Part shown: positions 32,530 through 43,826 of the stretch, piece by piece | How the letters are laid out: every line of letters starts with the position of its first letter | Position numbering within the stretch: the stretch's first letter is position 1 | Origin: Azolla caroliniana | Taxonomy: Eukaryota > Polypodiophyta | DNA length: 64,000 bases | Reading direction: 5' to 3' | Assembly (NCBI GenBank): GCA_043228905.1 | Contig: JBHGNT010000012.1 | Location: 4,650,001-4,714,000 of the forward strand | The notes under the pieces: model-generated | The model's database searches: none | Told to the model about the DNA's origin: nothing | What the model saw: only the letters and a program-made list of their open reading frames with translations | Translations under genes and position numbers: made by a program

Positions 32530-33053
32530 TGTGAAGAATAGCGCGGAATATTGCTCGGCCACAACCAAGTCTTGAATCACAAAAATAGGAAGTAGAGAGT
32601 ACACAAAATATTTACGTGGAAAACCCTAATAGGGAAAAACCACAGGAGCCCACGAACTCCAACTATCACTATATGAGAGGAAATACAAAGTGGAGACACA
32701 GAGGCAACGACCTCGTGCTCGTGATCTTCGCCTGATGGTGGTTACAACAAAAAGTGCTCGTAGCTACTATCTTGCTCTCTCTCTATATATATACAACAAT
32801 TATCTCTACAACAATATGACAACCCTCTCTGCACGTATATAAAGTGATTGCCCTAAGTCATATTTATACTTTTATGAACTTAGGGCTATTTACAAATATA
32901 GCCTCAATAGGCTTACTCAAAAGACATACTTACAAATATGTCTTCTCTTCCGATTCTGACCGGGTATCCTCCGATTTCAAGATCTCTTCCGGTTCTCACC
33001 GGATCCTCTTCATTCATAATCGGATCCCATCCGGAGGGACCGATTTCCCAACA
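32530..33053 (-). repeat. 5' LTR of copia-A2 (524 bp)
   Basis: TG...CA ends. Carries the family TATA-like segment (CATATTTATACT on the plus strand, about 32860). Confidence 0.9.
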
Positions 33054-33058
33054 AAATG
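33054..33058 (+). repeat. Target site duplication AAATG (AGATG with one change), right
   Basis: Pairs with 27467-27471. Confidence 0.8.
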
Positions 33059-34388
33059 TTGGTGATCGCCAGAAAGGACTTGGATGGAAAGAGCGGTGGA
33101 TATGGGGAGACCTAATTGGTGAACTAAGGTGGTGCTAATGGAAGAGATACTACTACTAGAGTTTAACAAAATGGTGTGGGTGCAGTGATTAATGTTGGCA
33201 AGAGCGGTGCATACCTTCGAACTGGAAGACGTGGACGCTTGGATGTGGAGGACTGGCTCTTCCATCAGCACCCTGGAAGTGAGTTTCCCGGAAGCTAAGC
33301 CAACGATGCCACATCAGCCATAGTTATCTAGACTTGTTACTTCTGAGACTATTGTTGCAATTTCGGTAGTGACGTCGGACATGTCCATAATTGTTGCAAT
33401 AGAAACACTTCGGGCGCCCTTGGCCATTGCGATTGGGAAGGTTGCAGTGAGCCTGCAATTGCATGTTTTGGACATCAATGTCCATGGGGGCCACACCTTG
33501 GTATTGGGCACGCAAGTCAGTCGATGATGGATGGGGCCACCATTGTTGGGAGTCAGATAACGTACAAGCGTACAAGCTTTGATGCGTTGGGCAATGAGGA
33601 TGGCATCGTTGAATGTCTTGGGACCTTGGTCCCGAGCGCAATGAGTGATGTCATGGCGCAAACGGGGCCTTAAGAAGAAAAGCTTCACATGCTCAGGCAT
33701 GGTAGGGTCGCCACGATAGAGGACTTGATTAAGGCAAACACCAAATTGGCCAACAGGTTCGTATGCTTGTTGCTACAAAGTTTCAAGTTGTTGTAACACC
33801 GTTTGGGCCGAATTTTGATGGGCGAAGTTTTGCAGGAGGAGATCCCGGAGGATCACCCAGTTCTCTATCATGTAGTTGATTGTTGGACGTACCAGGTGGC
33901 AACGACATTTTCGAACAGGGTATGAACTTCCAAAGCTTTGCGCTCGTCAGCCAACAATGGTAACTAGAGATCATCTCAAAGTGGTCCAACATTTTCGAGC
34001 AGGGTACAAACTTCCAAAACTTTGTGCTCGTCAGCCATTGATGGTAATTGGAGATCATCTCAAAGTGAGGGGGAAGAGTTGGTGGGGCAAGACATAAAAG
34101 TGGTGTGAGAAGGTGAGAGTGCCTAAGGTGAAGGTGTAGTGGGCTTGCGTGCAAGAGTGGTAAAGATGTTGGTGATCGCCAAAAAGGACTTGGATGGAAG
34201 GAGCAGTGGATGTGGGGAGACCTAATTGGTGAACTATGGCGGTGCTAATGGAAGAGATACTACTACCAGAGTCTAACAAGATGGTGTGGGTGCAGTAATT
34301 AATGGGGGCGAGAGCGGTGCATACCTGCCAACTGGAAGAGGCGGGCGCTTGGTTGTGGAGGGTTGGCTCTTCCATCAGCACCCCAAAA
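33059..34388 (-). pseudogene. Gypsy-T unit 2 gag, with the unit 1 protease piece
   Basis: 34055-34381 encodes a retropepsin start (ILLDSGSSISSISTAIVHQLGL) that runs into TLTFSHHFYVLPHQLFPLTLR and then a stop. 33300-34040 is gag again, with knuckle CFYCNNYGHVRRHYRNC (His-Cys spacing damaged). 33059-33278 is the unit 1 protease with DSG changed to NSS. No complete frame. Confidence 0.65.
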
Positions 34389-35350
34389 GTGAGTTTCCCG
34401 AAATCTCAGCCAACAATGCCACATCATCCATAGTTATCTGGACTTCTGCTTGTGATACTTTTGTTGCAATTTCCGGCAATGACATCGGACGTGTCCATAA
34501 TTGTTGCAATAAAATCACTTCCAACGCCCTTGGCCATCGCGATTGCGAAGGTTGCGGAGAGCCTGCAGTTGCATGTTTTGGACATCAATGTCCATGGGGG
34601 CCACGCCTTGGTATTGGGTGCGCAAGTCAGTCGATGATGGATGGGGCCAATGTAGTTGGTAGTTAGATAACATACAACTTCGATGGTTTAGGCAATGAGG
34701 ATGGCATCATTGAATGTCTTGGGACCTTGGTCCCAAGCGCGGCGAGTGATGTTAGGGCGCAAACGGGGCCATAAAAGATGGTAAGGTCAGCACAAACGAG
34801 GTGTTGATTGAGGCAAACACCAAATTGGCCGACTGGTTCGTGTGCTTGCTGCTGCAATGTTTCAAGTTGTTGTAACGCCGTTTGGGCCGAATTTTGATGG
34901 GCGAAGTTTTGCATGAGGAGATTCCAGAGGATCACCCAATTTTGTGTCACGTTGCTTGATTGTTGGACGTTTCAGGTGGCGGCAACATTTTCGAGTAGGG
35001 TACAAACTTCCAAAGCTTTGCGCTCGCCAATCATCGATGGTAACTGGAGATCATCTCAAAGTGGTTCAATCAAGCTAAGACATCCTCGGAAGGACTTTGG
35101 ACGGACCTTGGAATCTAGCCGATCGTGAGTGCAGTCATTGTTAGCGGAGAGCAAGGAGAGCATAGCTTGCTTTGTATGGTTGATTTGAAGCATGGCGTTG
35201 GAGAGGAGTTGGAGGAGTTGCTTCATTTGGAAAGCGGGGTGGTCATTCGTGAGGGTGCGAGAACTCGGGCTCCATCGAGGTGTCGGCGTTTTAGGCGACG
35301 GGAGGGAATTGGGATGTCATGAACAATGCGGTAATATGACTTAAATCGAA
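34389..35350 (-). pseudogene. Gypsy-T unit 3: gag with N-terminal leader
   Basis: Same gag as units 1 and 2 (TQNWVILWNLLMQNFAHQNS, 34663-34950) but continuing upstream into unique gag N-terminal codons (about 35070-35330) not present in the other units, so this is the ancestral 5' end. Several stops. Confidence 0.6.
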
Positions 35351-35366
35351 CCCCGCTTCTCCACCA
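35351..35366 (-). other. Candidate primer binding site of gypsy-T
   Basis: Minus strand TGGTGGAGAAGCGGGG four bases inside a TG...CA-type boundary at 35371. It has the TGG start of a tRNA 3' end complement; I cannot name the tRNA with certainty. Confidence 0.45.
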
Positions 35367-35370
35367 ATTA

Positions 35371-36666
35371 TGTGAAATGCACATAAAAGGAAACCAAACC
35401 AGCTTGCCTAGCTTCTTACTTATCATTCAATTTATATAAGATACAAAGGTACCCATTTTGCGCCGGCCTAACTACATGCGTCTCAAAAGGGTGTGCTAAA
35501 GGGTGGACTAAAACCAGTGGGGTGCTAAAAGGGTGGTGTGTTAAGAGGCGTGCACTCACATGAAAGGGACACCACAATATTTTTTGTTAGATGGAGAATA
35601 AAGGTAGACTGAGGTTCCGAGTTTTGGGTTCCAAACAAACAACTTACAAAATTCATAGGAACAAGATTAGAACCAATCTCATATTCCATGATAATGGATG
35701 GTTGAAGAACAGAGCAACTAGGAATGGTGAAAAACATGGCATTAACATCCAATAGGACTTGGCAAGGAATATTTAAAGACATCTTACCTAGTGTTATGTA
35801 AAGGCGGGCACATATGACCCATACCTAATGTCCCTTCCTAGAAGAACACCCTGATTAATATGAAATATCAACAAAACTGGCCTAAAAAATCGAAATTGAT
35901 GAAAAGAAGAGAAAAGGCAAAGAAAGAATGACCTGGAAGATAATCCTTGAACATTACATACAAGCCATCCTCTGATGGGAATTTTCATTCACTCACGTTT
36001 TCCAATCTATTTGCCCTTAACTTTTAACGTTGATATAAGGGACCAAGGCAACTGATCTATTTACAATTGGTAGTCGTTCTCAGATATTATCAGATGAATA
36101 CTACAAATAAACTATACTTGGGCATCATGATATCAGTTTCCCGCTTGAAATAACAAGACAAAGCGCTTGAGTAACCAATCTACCATAGAAGTGTTGCTAA
36201 TATACTTTACTGCGAAAACAATTGTGGGAGCCAGCCAACAGAATTGAGAAAAAAACACTAGTTCTATCAAAAGATCAATTTCATAATCAATAAGGAAGAA
36301 GAAGAGATGATAGTTTAGCAAAACCAATACTAGAAAATACTAATAAGGTTACCGAACATAACCTCAAGTAATTTGCAACCAAAGGAATCTACGTTTCATT
36401 TACCTAAACCGCCTCTTACTGCATAATATTTGTGGCTAATCTAAAAAGAGCCGAGGAAAAACACATAGCTACCAATAATTTTTAACACACAAGGTTTTCC
36501 ACACGATCACATCAATTTTTGAGCAATATGTCCGATGTAAATAAAGCCAATCATATACTTGAGGTAAAATTTCAGTAAAAATGAGCTTCCAAGGTCTATG
36601 TAGTAGTAGAGGACAATACAACCTTTCAATGACGTTCAGTCTTCCGGTCACCATATACTACCACTT
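35371..36666. other. Candidate gypsy-T LTR remnant, then AT-rich sequence 3' of CASPL
   Basis: 35371-35460 may be the end of the gypsy-T 5' LTR (minus): TATATAAAT on the minus strand at about 35433-35442. The rest to 36666 is AT-rich with no gene I can support. A minus-strand ORF (35525-35782, 85 codons) has ordinary composition but no recognised motif. The last few hundred bases should contain the CASPL 3' UTR. Confidence 0.4.
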
Positions 36667-38977
36667 CTACACTGGATTCATCTTTCCAAGTTTCAACTTG
36701 ACATAGTGTTTGAAGAGATCTTTAGCTGAGAGAATAGAAATGGTGGCAAGGAGTATGACAGAGAACAATGACAGTGCAATACAGATCATCAGAAGATTGC
36801 AAAATTTTCCAAACGAGCTGCATTTCTCATCCCAACCACTTTTATCACTTCCATATTTGGTCAAATAAAACACTTCTGTAGCAGCCGAGGCAGCAGACAT
36901 CAACAAGTAAGCAAGAGCCTGCATTAATTACCAGCAACATTTAATCAGAAAGTGTTCACAAACATTCCATTATCACAATTTATTATCATTGATGTCTAAG
37001 ATAATACAAATCCTATTGATTTAAGATATTTATCTTCTTATGTGGTTCACCAACACAAGATACTTAAATTCAACCAAAATCCCATGCTAACTACAAAACA
37101 GCCACTAAGCCCTACACTCTTCTCTAGATTGATATCATAAGGCATTATTGGATTGAGAGACAAGGTTCTACCTGATCCAGAACGAAAACAATCCAAGTGA
37201 ATATTCTGTTTCCACGCATCCGTGTCACAATATCTGAGGCAGAGGATAAGGCTACCAGAAAAGAGTACCCTGCCACAACACCATTGGCATATAGAAGAAA
37301 GCTGCAAAGACGTAAACCACATATATTCAGCACGGATCAGCTAATGAGTATTAGAAGAATAATCATAAAATAAGAACTTCCCAATCAAGATAAACTTATC
37401 AAAAATAATGATGAGGACGTGAGAATTGGAGTCAAAAGAATTTGCGTACAATTAACGTTTCTACATGAAAAAGGAAATAAAACAAAGATATTGAAAATGA
37501 TAAGTGCACTCATTGCGGATCAAACTATAGATTCAAGGGCAAAATAAGGAAGAAACTAACAGAGTCAGATAATGAGTATTAGAAGAATCATCATAAAATA
37601 AGACCTTCCCAATCAAGATAAACTCATCAAACATAATGACGAGGATGTGAGAATTGGAGTCAAAAAAATTTGCATACAATTAACGTTTCTACATAAAAAA
37701 GGAAATAAAAGAAAGATATTGAAAAAGACAAATGCACTCATTGCGGATCGAACTATAGATTCAAGGGCAAAACAAGGAAGAAACTAACAGCTTAACAAAA
37801 TAAAATGCTAGGAACCTTGGTATTCTAATTAAATGTCCAAAAAATGTGCGAGAGCAACGCATACAGGAAGAAACCCAGAGCATAAGGAGACAACTAATCA
37901 AATGTACCACTCAGAATAACGCTTAGTGTATTCACAGAAATACAATCAGAACATTAATGTAATTTTAAATATTTCACCAGAGATAAACCCTTACGGAAAA
38001 TATGTCCCCAACTTAAGACTGCAAAAAACTGTGATATAGAACATAGCACGAAGCAATGACACTACCTAATATCCAACTAAGAGAAGTATGCCTTGAAGAG
38101 GTAGTTTACATGAACGGAAAAAGAAAGAACATTTAATGAAGCACGGTATACTTAACTGCGAAAAACAGAACTCCAAAGAAAACGCATAAAGAAAAAGAAA
38201 CTAAATGGCAGAAATGCTCCTGACTAGAAAATCGAGCAAAGAACGCAAGTCTGGTTCTCAACATGGAACGACTGATGCAGGCATAAGGGTAGACGTATGG
38301 GAGAAGAAGAATAGACTTCAAAGAATACAGATAGCAGAATGTTTGCACAAGGAACAAACAAGGAAACCAAAATATATAATAAGATGGCTGGTGCAGTCAA
38401 ACAGCGTAAAGTAATGTAGGCCCAAACTTCAGAACCTAAAGGACGCAGGGAATTTGATTAAGAGAGAAAGGAAACAAAAAATATACCAAAATGATGCAGA
38501 CAATCTGATGAAGAGAGCAGGAAACAAATGATGCACTGAAACACACAATCATACTTCTTTGGAAGCGAAAGGAAAAGAGGGAGAAAGTGATGCAACTCGA
38601 AGAACTGCAGACTAGAGAAAGAATATTTCAGCAAACAAGAGGAGCTGTGAAAATCATTTGAAACGTGTAGAGGTGACGGAAAAAAGAGAGGATTAGTGGA
38701 ACGACAACAGATCAATAGAAGTAACGATAATACGCAACAGGCAGACAAATAAGAGTAAGGTGGAAGACGCAAACGAATGGAGCAAAAAATAGAGAGCTTA
38801 CACGAGACCAGCGACGTAAGAATACTCGATACGTATGGGGGTGAGATGTCCTGCTGCCAGTTGATAGGAGGTCTGTTGACTTCTGGCAAGAAGAACAAGC
38901 GACACAGTAGACACTACAGAGATTATGCAGCGGAGGAACGCATCTACGGCACTTCCTTTCTCACTATTGGCAGCCAT
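36667..38977 (-). CDS. CASP-like (CASPL) membrane protein, three exons, 185 aa
   Basis: The only convincing host gene. Exons on the minus strand: 38802-38977, 37172-37301, 36667-36918; introns start GT and end AG (GTAAGC...TTTGCAG, GTAGAAC...AATGCAG) and the frame is kept. CASPL proteins are four-helix plasma-membrane proteins related to the scaffolds that build Casparian strips. Visible helices: residues about 13-32, 54-75, 92-115 (IFTWIVFVLDQ joined to ALAYLLMSAA) and 147-165 (ICIALSLFSVILLATISIL). The last extracellular loop has the family's KSGWDEKC...FGKFC cysteine pair. The Arg in helix 1 (FLRC) and Asp in helix 3 (VLDQ), conserved in CASPs, are present. Length is normal (180-200). Cellular role cannot be told from sequence alone. 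Confidence 0.92.
37335..37790. repeat. 228-bp tandem duplication in CASPL intron 1
   Basis: 37335-37562 and 37563-37790 align end to end (AATGAGTATTAGAAGAAT ... GGAAGAAACTAACAG) with scattered differences, so the duplication is not recent. Confidence 0.9.
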
Positions 38978-39160
38978 GTTCACGAGCTAGTATTAGCTTC
39001 TCTGTGCTTTCTTCTGCTGCTCTCTCTCCTCTCTTTCTCTCTCTGAGCCTTCTCCTTTTCAACGACTATTTCTCTACTGGATTGCCGTAGCTTTATTCAC
39101 TGGTTACAGCTGCTTCCTTCTTTCTAATATTGCTCCTTTTTAAAAAACGTTAATCCTCCT
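38978..39160 (-). promoter_or_regulatory. CASPL 5' leader and probable promoter
   Basis: On the minus strand the 70 bases before the ATG are GA-rich (GAGA type), a common plant leader. A TATA-like TTTTTAAAAAGG lies at about 39138-39149. No other element is clear. Confidence 0.35.
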
Positions 39161-39711
39161 TACGATCCCGCTGTTTCTCCTTACACTTCGTATGCCTCCT
39201 CTCTACGTTTCCTCCGTTTCTTCTTCTGTTTCTCCTCCTCCTCCTCCTCCTCCTCCTCCTCCTTCTGTAGCTGCCGTTCTTTTTTCCCCTCCTTCTTCTT
39301 CTGCTTATTTAGCTGCCGTTCTTTCTCCACCAATTTGTTCTTCTTCTTCTTTCCGCCGCTGCTCCTCCGATACTGAATACCAAAGACTTGTTCAGGCTAT
39401 GTCTGCCGTCTCGGCAGATAACTCCCTCAACGCTCCGTTTCCGAAGGACTTTCTGAGCAGCTGCTGCTGCTGCTGCTGCTGCTACGTTCGAATCGCTGGT
39501 GCGTGCGACACAGCAAGAGGCAAGGGGGGGAGTAGATTTCTGCAGGCAGAGCAGGAGAGAAGGAGGTAGGTTAGGTCAAGCAGAAGCAGGTAGCAATGGA
39601 GAGCGAGCAGGAGCAGGAAATAGATGTACGGGACTGCAAAACTGCAGAAGTATAAATGCAAGGAATAATGGCGGCAGGAGGAGGTGTGAGTGTGTGTGTG
39701 AGTGGGTGTGT

Positions 39712-39747
<36 letters not shown>

Positions 39748-39777
39748 ATATGTATGGCTGTGGGTGTGTGTGTGTAT

Positions 39778-39837
<60 letters not shown>

Positions 39838-39980
39838 ATATGTATGACTGTGGGTGTGGGTGTGGGTGTGTGGGTGTTAGGTCGAGAGAGTGAGAGGTGA
39901 GTGGGTGGCGGCATTAAATGAGGAGGTGAGGGTGAGGGTGAGGGTGGGCCCCAATCAATCAATCAATCAAATCCATCCCA

Positions 39981-40012
<32 letters not shown>

Positions 40013-40078
40013 CCATCCAATCGCCAAAAATACAAAGAAAAAAACTCTCCCAATTTTAAATGCTCTCCTGTTGAACCT

Positions 40079-40149
<71 letters not shown>

Positions 40150-41045
40150 TTTAAGTTCTATTTTTATTTTTATTTTTATTTTTATTTTTATTTTGATGAC
40201 GGGGTAGACACCCTATTTTATTGTAGACCGGGCCAAATTCTGGCCTTAGAAGACGTTAATTTACATTTCTTTCTTTCTCTCTCTCTCTCTCTCTATTTAT
40301 TCATTTCATTTTTACTTTATGTACATATAATATATATATATATGTACATACATGCATACATACATTCCACCAATATGTGCATTAGATAGCCCTTCTCCTC
40401 TTTCTCGTTCTAGGCTGGTTCATGCCACATTCCTTCGAAACGGCGAAGAATCATCGCCCCACACCTCCGCACACGCACACACACACACACACACATACTG
40501 CATGACAACAACCACATCAACGTTAACATTAATTTTCGGTTTCGGTCTCATCTGCCCGTATTTGACCTCAGCCAACTATTAATAAACTCCATCTATGAGT
40601 GAGAGACACAAAGAGAAAGAGAGAGAGAAAGAAAGAGAGTGTAAGAGTCAATGAATTTCTCTCGCAATCACATTGTGTGTGCAATCTCGATAGCGACATT
40701 CATTAATATAAGTTCTTCAACTTTGTCGAGAGTCACTACTCACTGTCTACAAGAGAGAGAGAGAGAGAGAGAGAGATACTTTTAACGTCCATAGAGAGGC
40801 TGATATTGACCCATGGGAACTAAGTACAAAAGTTTTCTTGATGTGAGTCTCCTTCCTAAGAGAGTGAGCAAGTCCATGAATTTCTCTCAATGTCACGATC
40901 TCCACACTTGATAGTGACATTTACTAGTAAAGTTCTCGAACATTGAGCGTCGCTACTCACTTTTCAACATGTATTGTTATGTTTATCTACTTATGAAGAC
41001 AATCATCAAGTTTGTTTCTTTTTCTCTCTCTCGGTAGTAAAAAAA
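39161..41045. repeat. Microsatellite-rich non-coding region upstream of CASPL
   Basis: Dense simple repeats: (CCT)n about 39231-39262, (CTG)n 39461-39482, (TG)n in two blocks about 39688-39834, (GAGGGT)n 39922-39943, (CAAT)n 39951-39970, (CTT)n 39980-40012, (CT)n 40083-40145, (TTTTA)n 40155-40192, (CT)n 40274-40295, (AT)n near 40330, (CA)n 40474-40495 and two GA tracts near 40610 and 40755. Two diverged copies of a CAATGAATTTCTCTC... segment lie at about 40645-40745 and 40860-40965. No gene seen; long ORFs here are repeat artefacts. Confidence 0.85.
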
Positions 41046-41335
41046 AGTAGGAGTGAGCAATAGCTTGGCTCAAGCATGATTCGAACCATTAAACCGTTTT
41101 TTAACAGTTTGGCGGTTCAATTAGACTCAATTCAAGCTTGAGCCTCCTTGACCGGTTTAACCTAGGTTTGGCAAGGCTCAAGCCAAACCAAACCATTTAG
41201 GGTCAAACCAGTTCAGGCTTAAACGGTTTTGGTGAAACCGATTATTAAACCGGTTCAATTCAAGTTTGAAAACTCTCAAACCGGTTTGGCCTTGACCGGT
41301 TAACCCAAAACCGAACCCTTGCCGATTATTAGTAA
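41046..41335. repeat. AACCGGTT-rich repeat segment
   Basis: Many AAACCGGTT, GGTTTAA and TCAAGCTTGAG motifs in both orientations, resembling in style (not sequence) the insertion at 31935-32385. Boundaries and family unknown. Confidence 0.4.
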
Positions 41336-41391
41336 CAAAAACACACAATTATATGTAAAACCCACTAGTAAAACTTCTTAGTCTTCTCTTC

Positions 41392-41718
41392 CTACTTAGG
41401 CAAAGGGACATCCTGTAAAGCCATTAGAAAACCTAAATATGGACTTGAGGAAATAATCCCCACTTGCCCCAACATCCAAAAATTCCTCATGAGAATGCCT
41501 TTCAATTTCTTCACATAGGCTTTCACCCCAGTTTTACCATCAAACATGAAAGCATTGCACATATTCCAATTGTGCTCCAATCCCCAATATCGTAAAATTT
41601 GGAACAAGATATCTAGCTCTTCATTTGGACCATTTTGAACATACTGAGCAAAAATCCATTGTTGAGACCTCAAATAACAATGTGATAAAACAAGCCAAAT
41701 CTCTAATAAGTACTTCAA
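41392..41718 (-). CDS. Unidentified ORF, 108 codons
   Basis: Opens at 41718 and ends at a stop beginning the 41392 end. Balanced composition with Trp-rich stretches (QQWIFAQYVQNGP, MRNFWMLGQVG) that look protein-like rather than random, but I recognise no domain. It may be a single exon, a gene fragment or chance. Neighbours are the AACCGG-rich repeat and the solo copia-A LTR. Confidence 0.25.
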   Translation of the reverse strand: MKYLLEIWLVLSHCYLRSQQWIFAQYVQNGPNEELDILFQILRYWGLEHNWNMCNAFMFDGKTGVKAYVKKLKGILMRNFWMLGQVGIISSSPYLGFLMALQDVPLPK

Positions 41719-41890
41719 AATGATATGCGTTATAGGGCATTTAATTAACCTATCTTATGTGTGTTGTCCTATATTGCAATGGTACATAAGAAACACGTAC
41801 TCTACCCTAGTCTTCGTCTATGTAAGGCCGAACTTAGTGGGATCCCACCAATCAAAACCCTCCATAAATACCTTGCATGAAATGGCTAAT

Positions 41891-41895
41891 GGGAA
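41891..41895 (+). repeat. Target site duplication GGGAA, left
   Basis: Repeated at 42599-42603. Confidence 0.92.
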
Positions 41896-42166
41896 TGTCG
41901 AGGACTAGTCGTTCCTTATGCTCAACGCTCGACCACAACCGAGCTTAGAATCATACACAGAAAACGGGAAGTAAATGCACGACACAAAGGAGAGAAAAGG
42001 TACACAAGATGTTTACGTGGAAAACCCAAACTAAGGGAAAAACCACGGCAGCCCACAGGCTGCAAACTATCACTATGTTGGAATGTACAAACAGTGAGTT
42101 CACGGAGGCAACGACCTCATGCTCACGATCTTCGCCACAGGCGGCGGTTACAACAGAGGCAACGAC

Positions 42167-42229
<63 letters not shown>

Positions 42230-42598
42230 CACTGTTACACACTCTAATCTCGTGCAAAACAGGAATGACAACAACAGTAACTAAAAGTTTGCCCTAAGTC
42301 ATATTTATACTAATATGACTTTTCGGCTATTTACAAATATAGCCACGATGGACTCTCAGAAACATATTTACGAATATGTCTCTTCATCCGGTTCTCACCG
42401 GGTCTGCACCATCCGGCTCTCCGTAGCCGGGTACTCCTCATCCGGATCTCACCGAGTCTGCACCATCCGGTTCTCGCCGGGTCTGCGTCATTCGGCTCTC
42501 CGTAGCCGGGTACTCCTCATCTGGTTTCGGCCTCGGCCGAGTTTGTTCATCGGCACTGTTCTTCTCTCTTCCCATCTGGAGGGACCTGTCTCCCAACA
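41896..42598 (-). mobile_element. Solo LTR of the copia-A group (703 bp)
   Basis: TG...CA ends, GCTCGACCACAACCGAG and TATTTATACTAATATGAC blocks shared with copia-A LTRs, CCGG modules, and an expanded CT tract (about 42172-42226). Exact GGGAA on both sides and no internal sequence, so it arose by LTR-LTR recombination. Confidence 0.93.
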
Positions 42599-42603
42599 GG
42601 GAA
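42599..42603 (+). repeat. Target site duplication GGGAA, right
   Basis: Pairs with 41891-41895. Confidence 0.92.
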
Positions 42604-42750
42604 TGCCAATCACATTGCAATATTGGCCACCACATACATCCTATACCTTCTCTATTTTAGGTGATAGCAAAGATGATGATGCTACTACTTGATGATACAA
42701 TATATTTGTAGTGACATAGGATAAAGCAAGGGAGATATAATATAACAAAT

Positions 42751-42806
42751 GTTGTAGCTCAATTGATAGAGGCTCATGTTCTTAGTGGAGATGAGGGTTC
42801 GAGACC
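42751..42806 (+). repeat. tRNA-like head with Pol III A and B boxes (possible SINE)
   Basis: A-box-like TAGCTCAATTGATAG (about 42755) and B box GGTTCGAGACC (42796-42806), spaced as in tRNA-derived SINEs. The sequence does not fold into a full tRNA as far as I can see. The rest of 42604-43222 is non-coding; it includes TATAAAAGGGAG near 42923. Confidence 0.45.
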
Positions 42807-43222
42807 ATAGGAGATAAGTTGGATGGATGTTATGATCGGCTTTTATTAGCACCGAAAAGAAGTGCATGCTAAATAAAAACACACCCATTATTTTAATTTG
42901 CAAGAGAGAGCCCCTCAAACTCTATAAAAGGGAGAGGGGAGCTCATTTGGAGGATATTCTTTGCGTTATGGTATAAATGTTGGAATTTTTCCACTTCGAG
43001 AAGGGGACCGATTACATTGCATGTCAATTGTTGAAGGGAGCACAAAATGATTGAGAACACTACACTGACTTCGAGGCACCATTACCAATGGTAGTGGTTG
43101 TAGTCTTGGTAGTTCACTTGACTTGGCCTCACATTTTGGAAGGTGTTGCAATATAGATTTTGTTATTCTTCACTGATTCTCCTCCATCTCCTCTTAAAAC
43201 TTTAGAGGTTTCTGTTGAGAAT

Positions 43223-43671
43223 TGTTGAGAGTCGAACTCAACCTAGTGCAACGTGTGAACACACCCTTTGAGAATTTATTATCACTCAAAGGTCAAGAGT
43301 CATATTACTACTCTCTACACATTAACTATGTGTCATAGAATCATATTCTATGGCACATAACTAATGAGTTCCATATTCCCTATGACTATGAGTCTTTACA
43401 TTCTCCAAGAGAGAGTAGTTGTTGTAGTGAGTTAATGAAGAGAGAGGGTGACCTTATATAAAGCACCATTTGCCTACTTCATATAGTGTAGGTTGTGACT
43501 CCTTGTAATGCCACATTTTGTAATTGGTATTCTCCTTGTGAATATACACCTTCTTGAGTACTTCATTTCTTCTTTTATCTATCTTGTGTTTTCTCTTCTC
43601 TCCTCTCTTTTCTCTCACACACATAACACACATCTCTCCCGCTGCACAAGAATCATATATGATTCTTTACA
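43223..43671 (+). repeat. 5' LTR of copia-B2 (449 bp)
   Basis: Starts TGTTGAGAGTCG, ends GATTCTTTACA; matches copia-B1 LTR 9087-9529 without the long CT tract. Confidence 0.9.
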
Positions 43672-43683
43672 TGATATCAAAAT
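43672..43683 (+). other. Decayed primer binding site of copia-B2
   Basis: TGATATCAAAAT against the expected TGGTATCAGAGC: 8 of 12 match, and the changes are all G to A or C to T. Confidence 0.7.
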
Positions 43684-43826
43684 GGTTTGGTAGCTCAATC
43701 TAGCCCATCCGTGTGTGTTGTGCTCTATGTTGATGTTCAAGAAGAACCGGCTCATCGCTATCGTAGTGCGACTACATAGCTCGTGTTTGAGAGAGAAGGA
43801 AAAGAAGAAAGAAAGCTTCATCAACA

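Larger units (their letters stand above)
27472..33053 (-). mobile_element. Copia-A2, older Tnt1/Tork-like LTR retrotransposon
   Basis: 5582-bp element on the minus strand with LTRs 27472-28044 and 32530-33053, PBS 32515-32526 and a near-perfect target duplication. LTRs share the GCTCGGCCACAAC and AGGGAC(C/T)GATTTCCCAACA ends of the copia-A group but differ in length. Pol is clearly copia-A-like. The gag N-terminus (MEESFGGIFKLTGSNY) is of a different, related type. Many stops, and an AT-rich insertion lies within gag. Confidence 0.93.
26591..35370 (-). mobile_element. Gypsy-T: tandemly repeated gypsy gag-protease segment (about 2.5 copies)
   Basis: Three homologous starts (GTGAGTTTCCC) at 26591, 33279 and 34389. 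Subtracting copia-A2 and one target duplication (5587 bases), the period is about 1101 and 1110 bases. Each unit on the minus strand encodes the middle of a gypsy gag and a protease start. Only the rightmost unit continues into a gag N-terminus, leader and PBS-like site (35351). No RT or integrase is present. The structure suggests unequal crossing-over or slippage in a truncated gypsy element. Confidence 0.75.

Noticed and set aside
39192-39569. 125-codon plus-strand ORF with Pro and Cys runs upstream of CASPL
   Set aside because: The runs come from (CCT)n and (CTG)n microsatellites; no domain, and no splice or start context beyond the repeat.
39499-39962. Overlapping ORFs rich in Cys/Val or Thr/His on both strands
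   Set aside because: Pure translation of a (TG)n tract.
42751-42806. Functional tRNA gene
   Set aside because: Pol III boxes are present but acceptor and anticodon stems do not pair; more like a SINE head.
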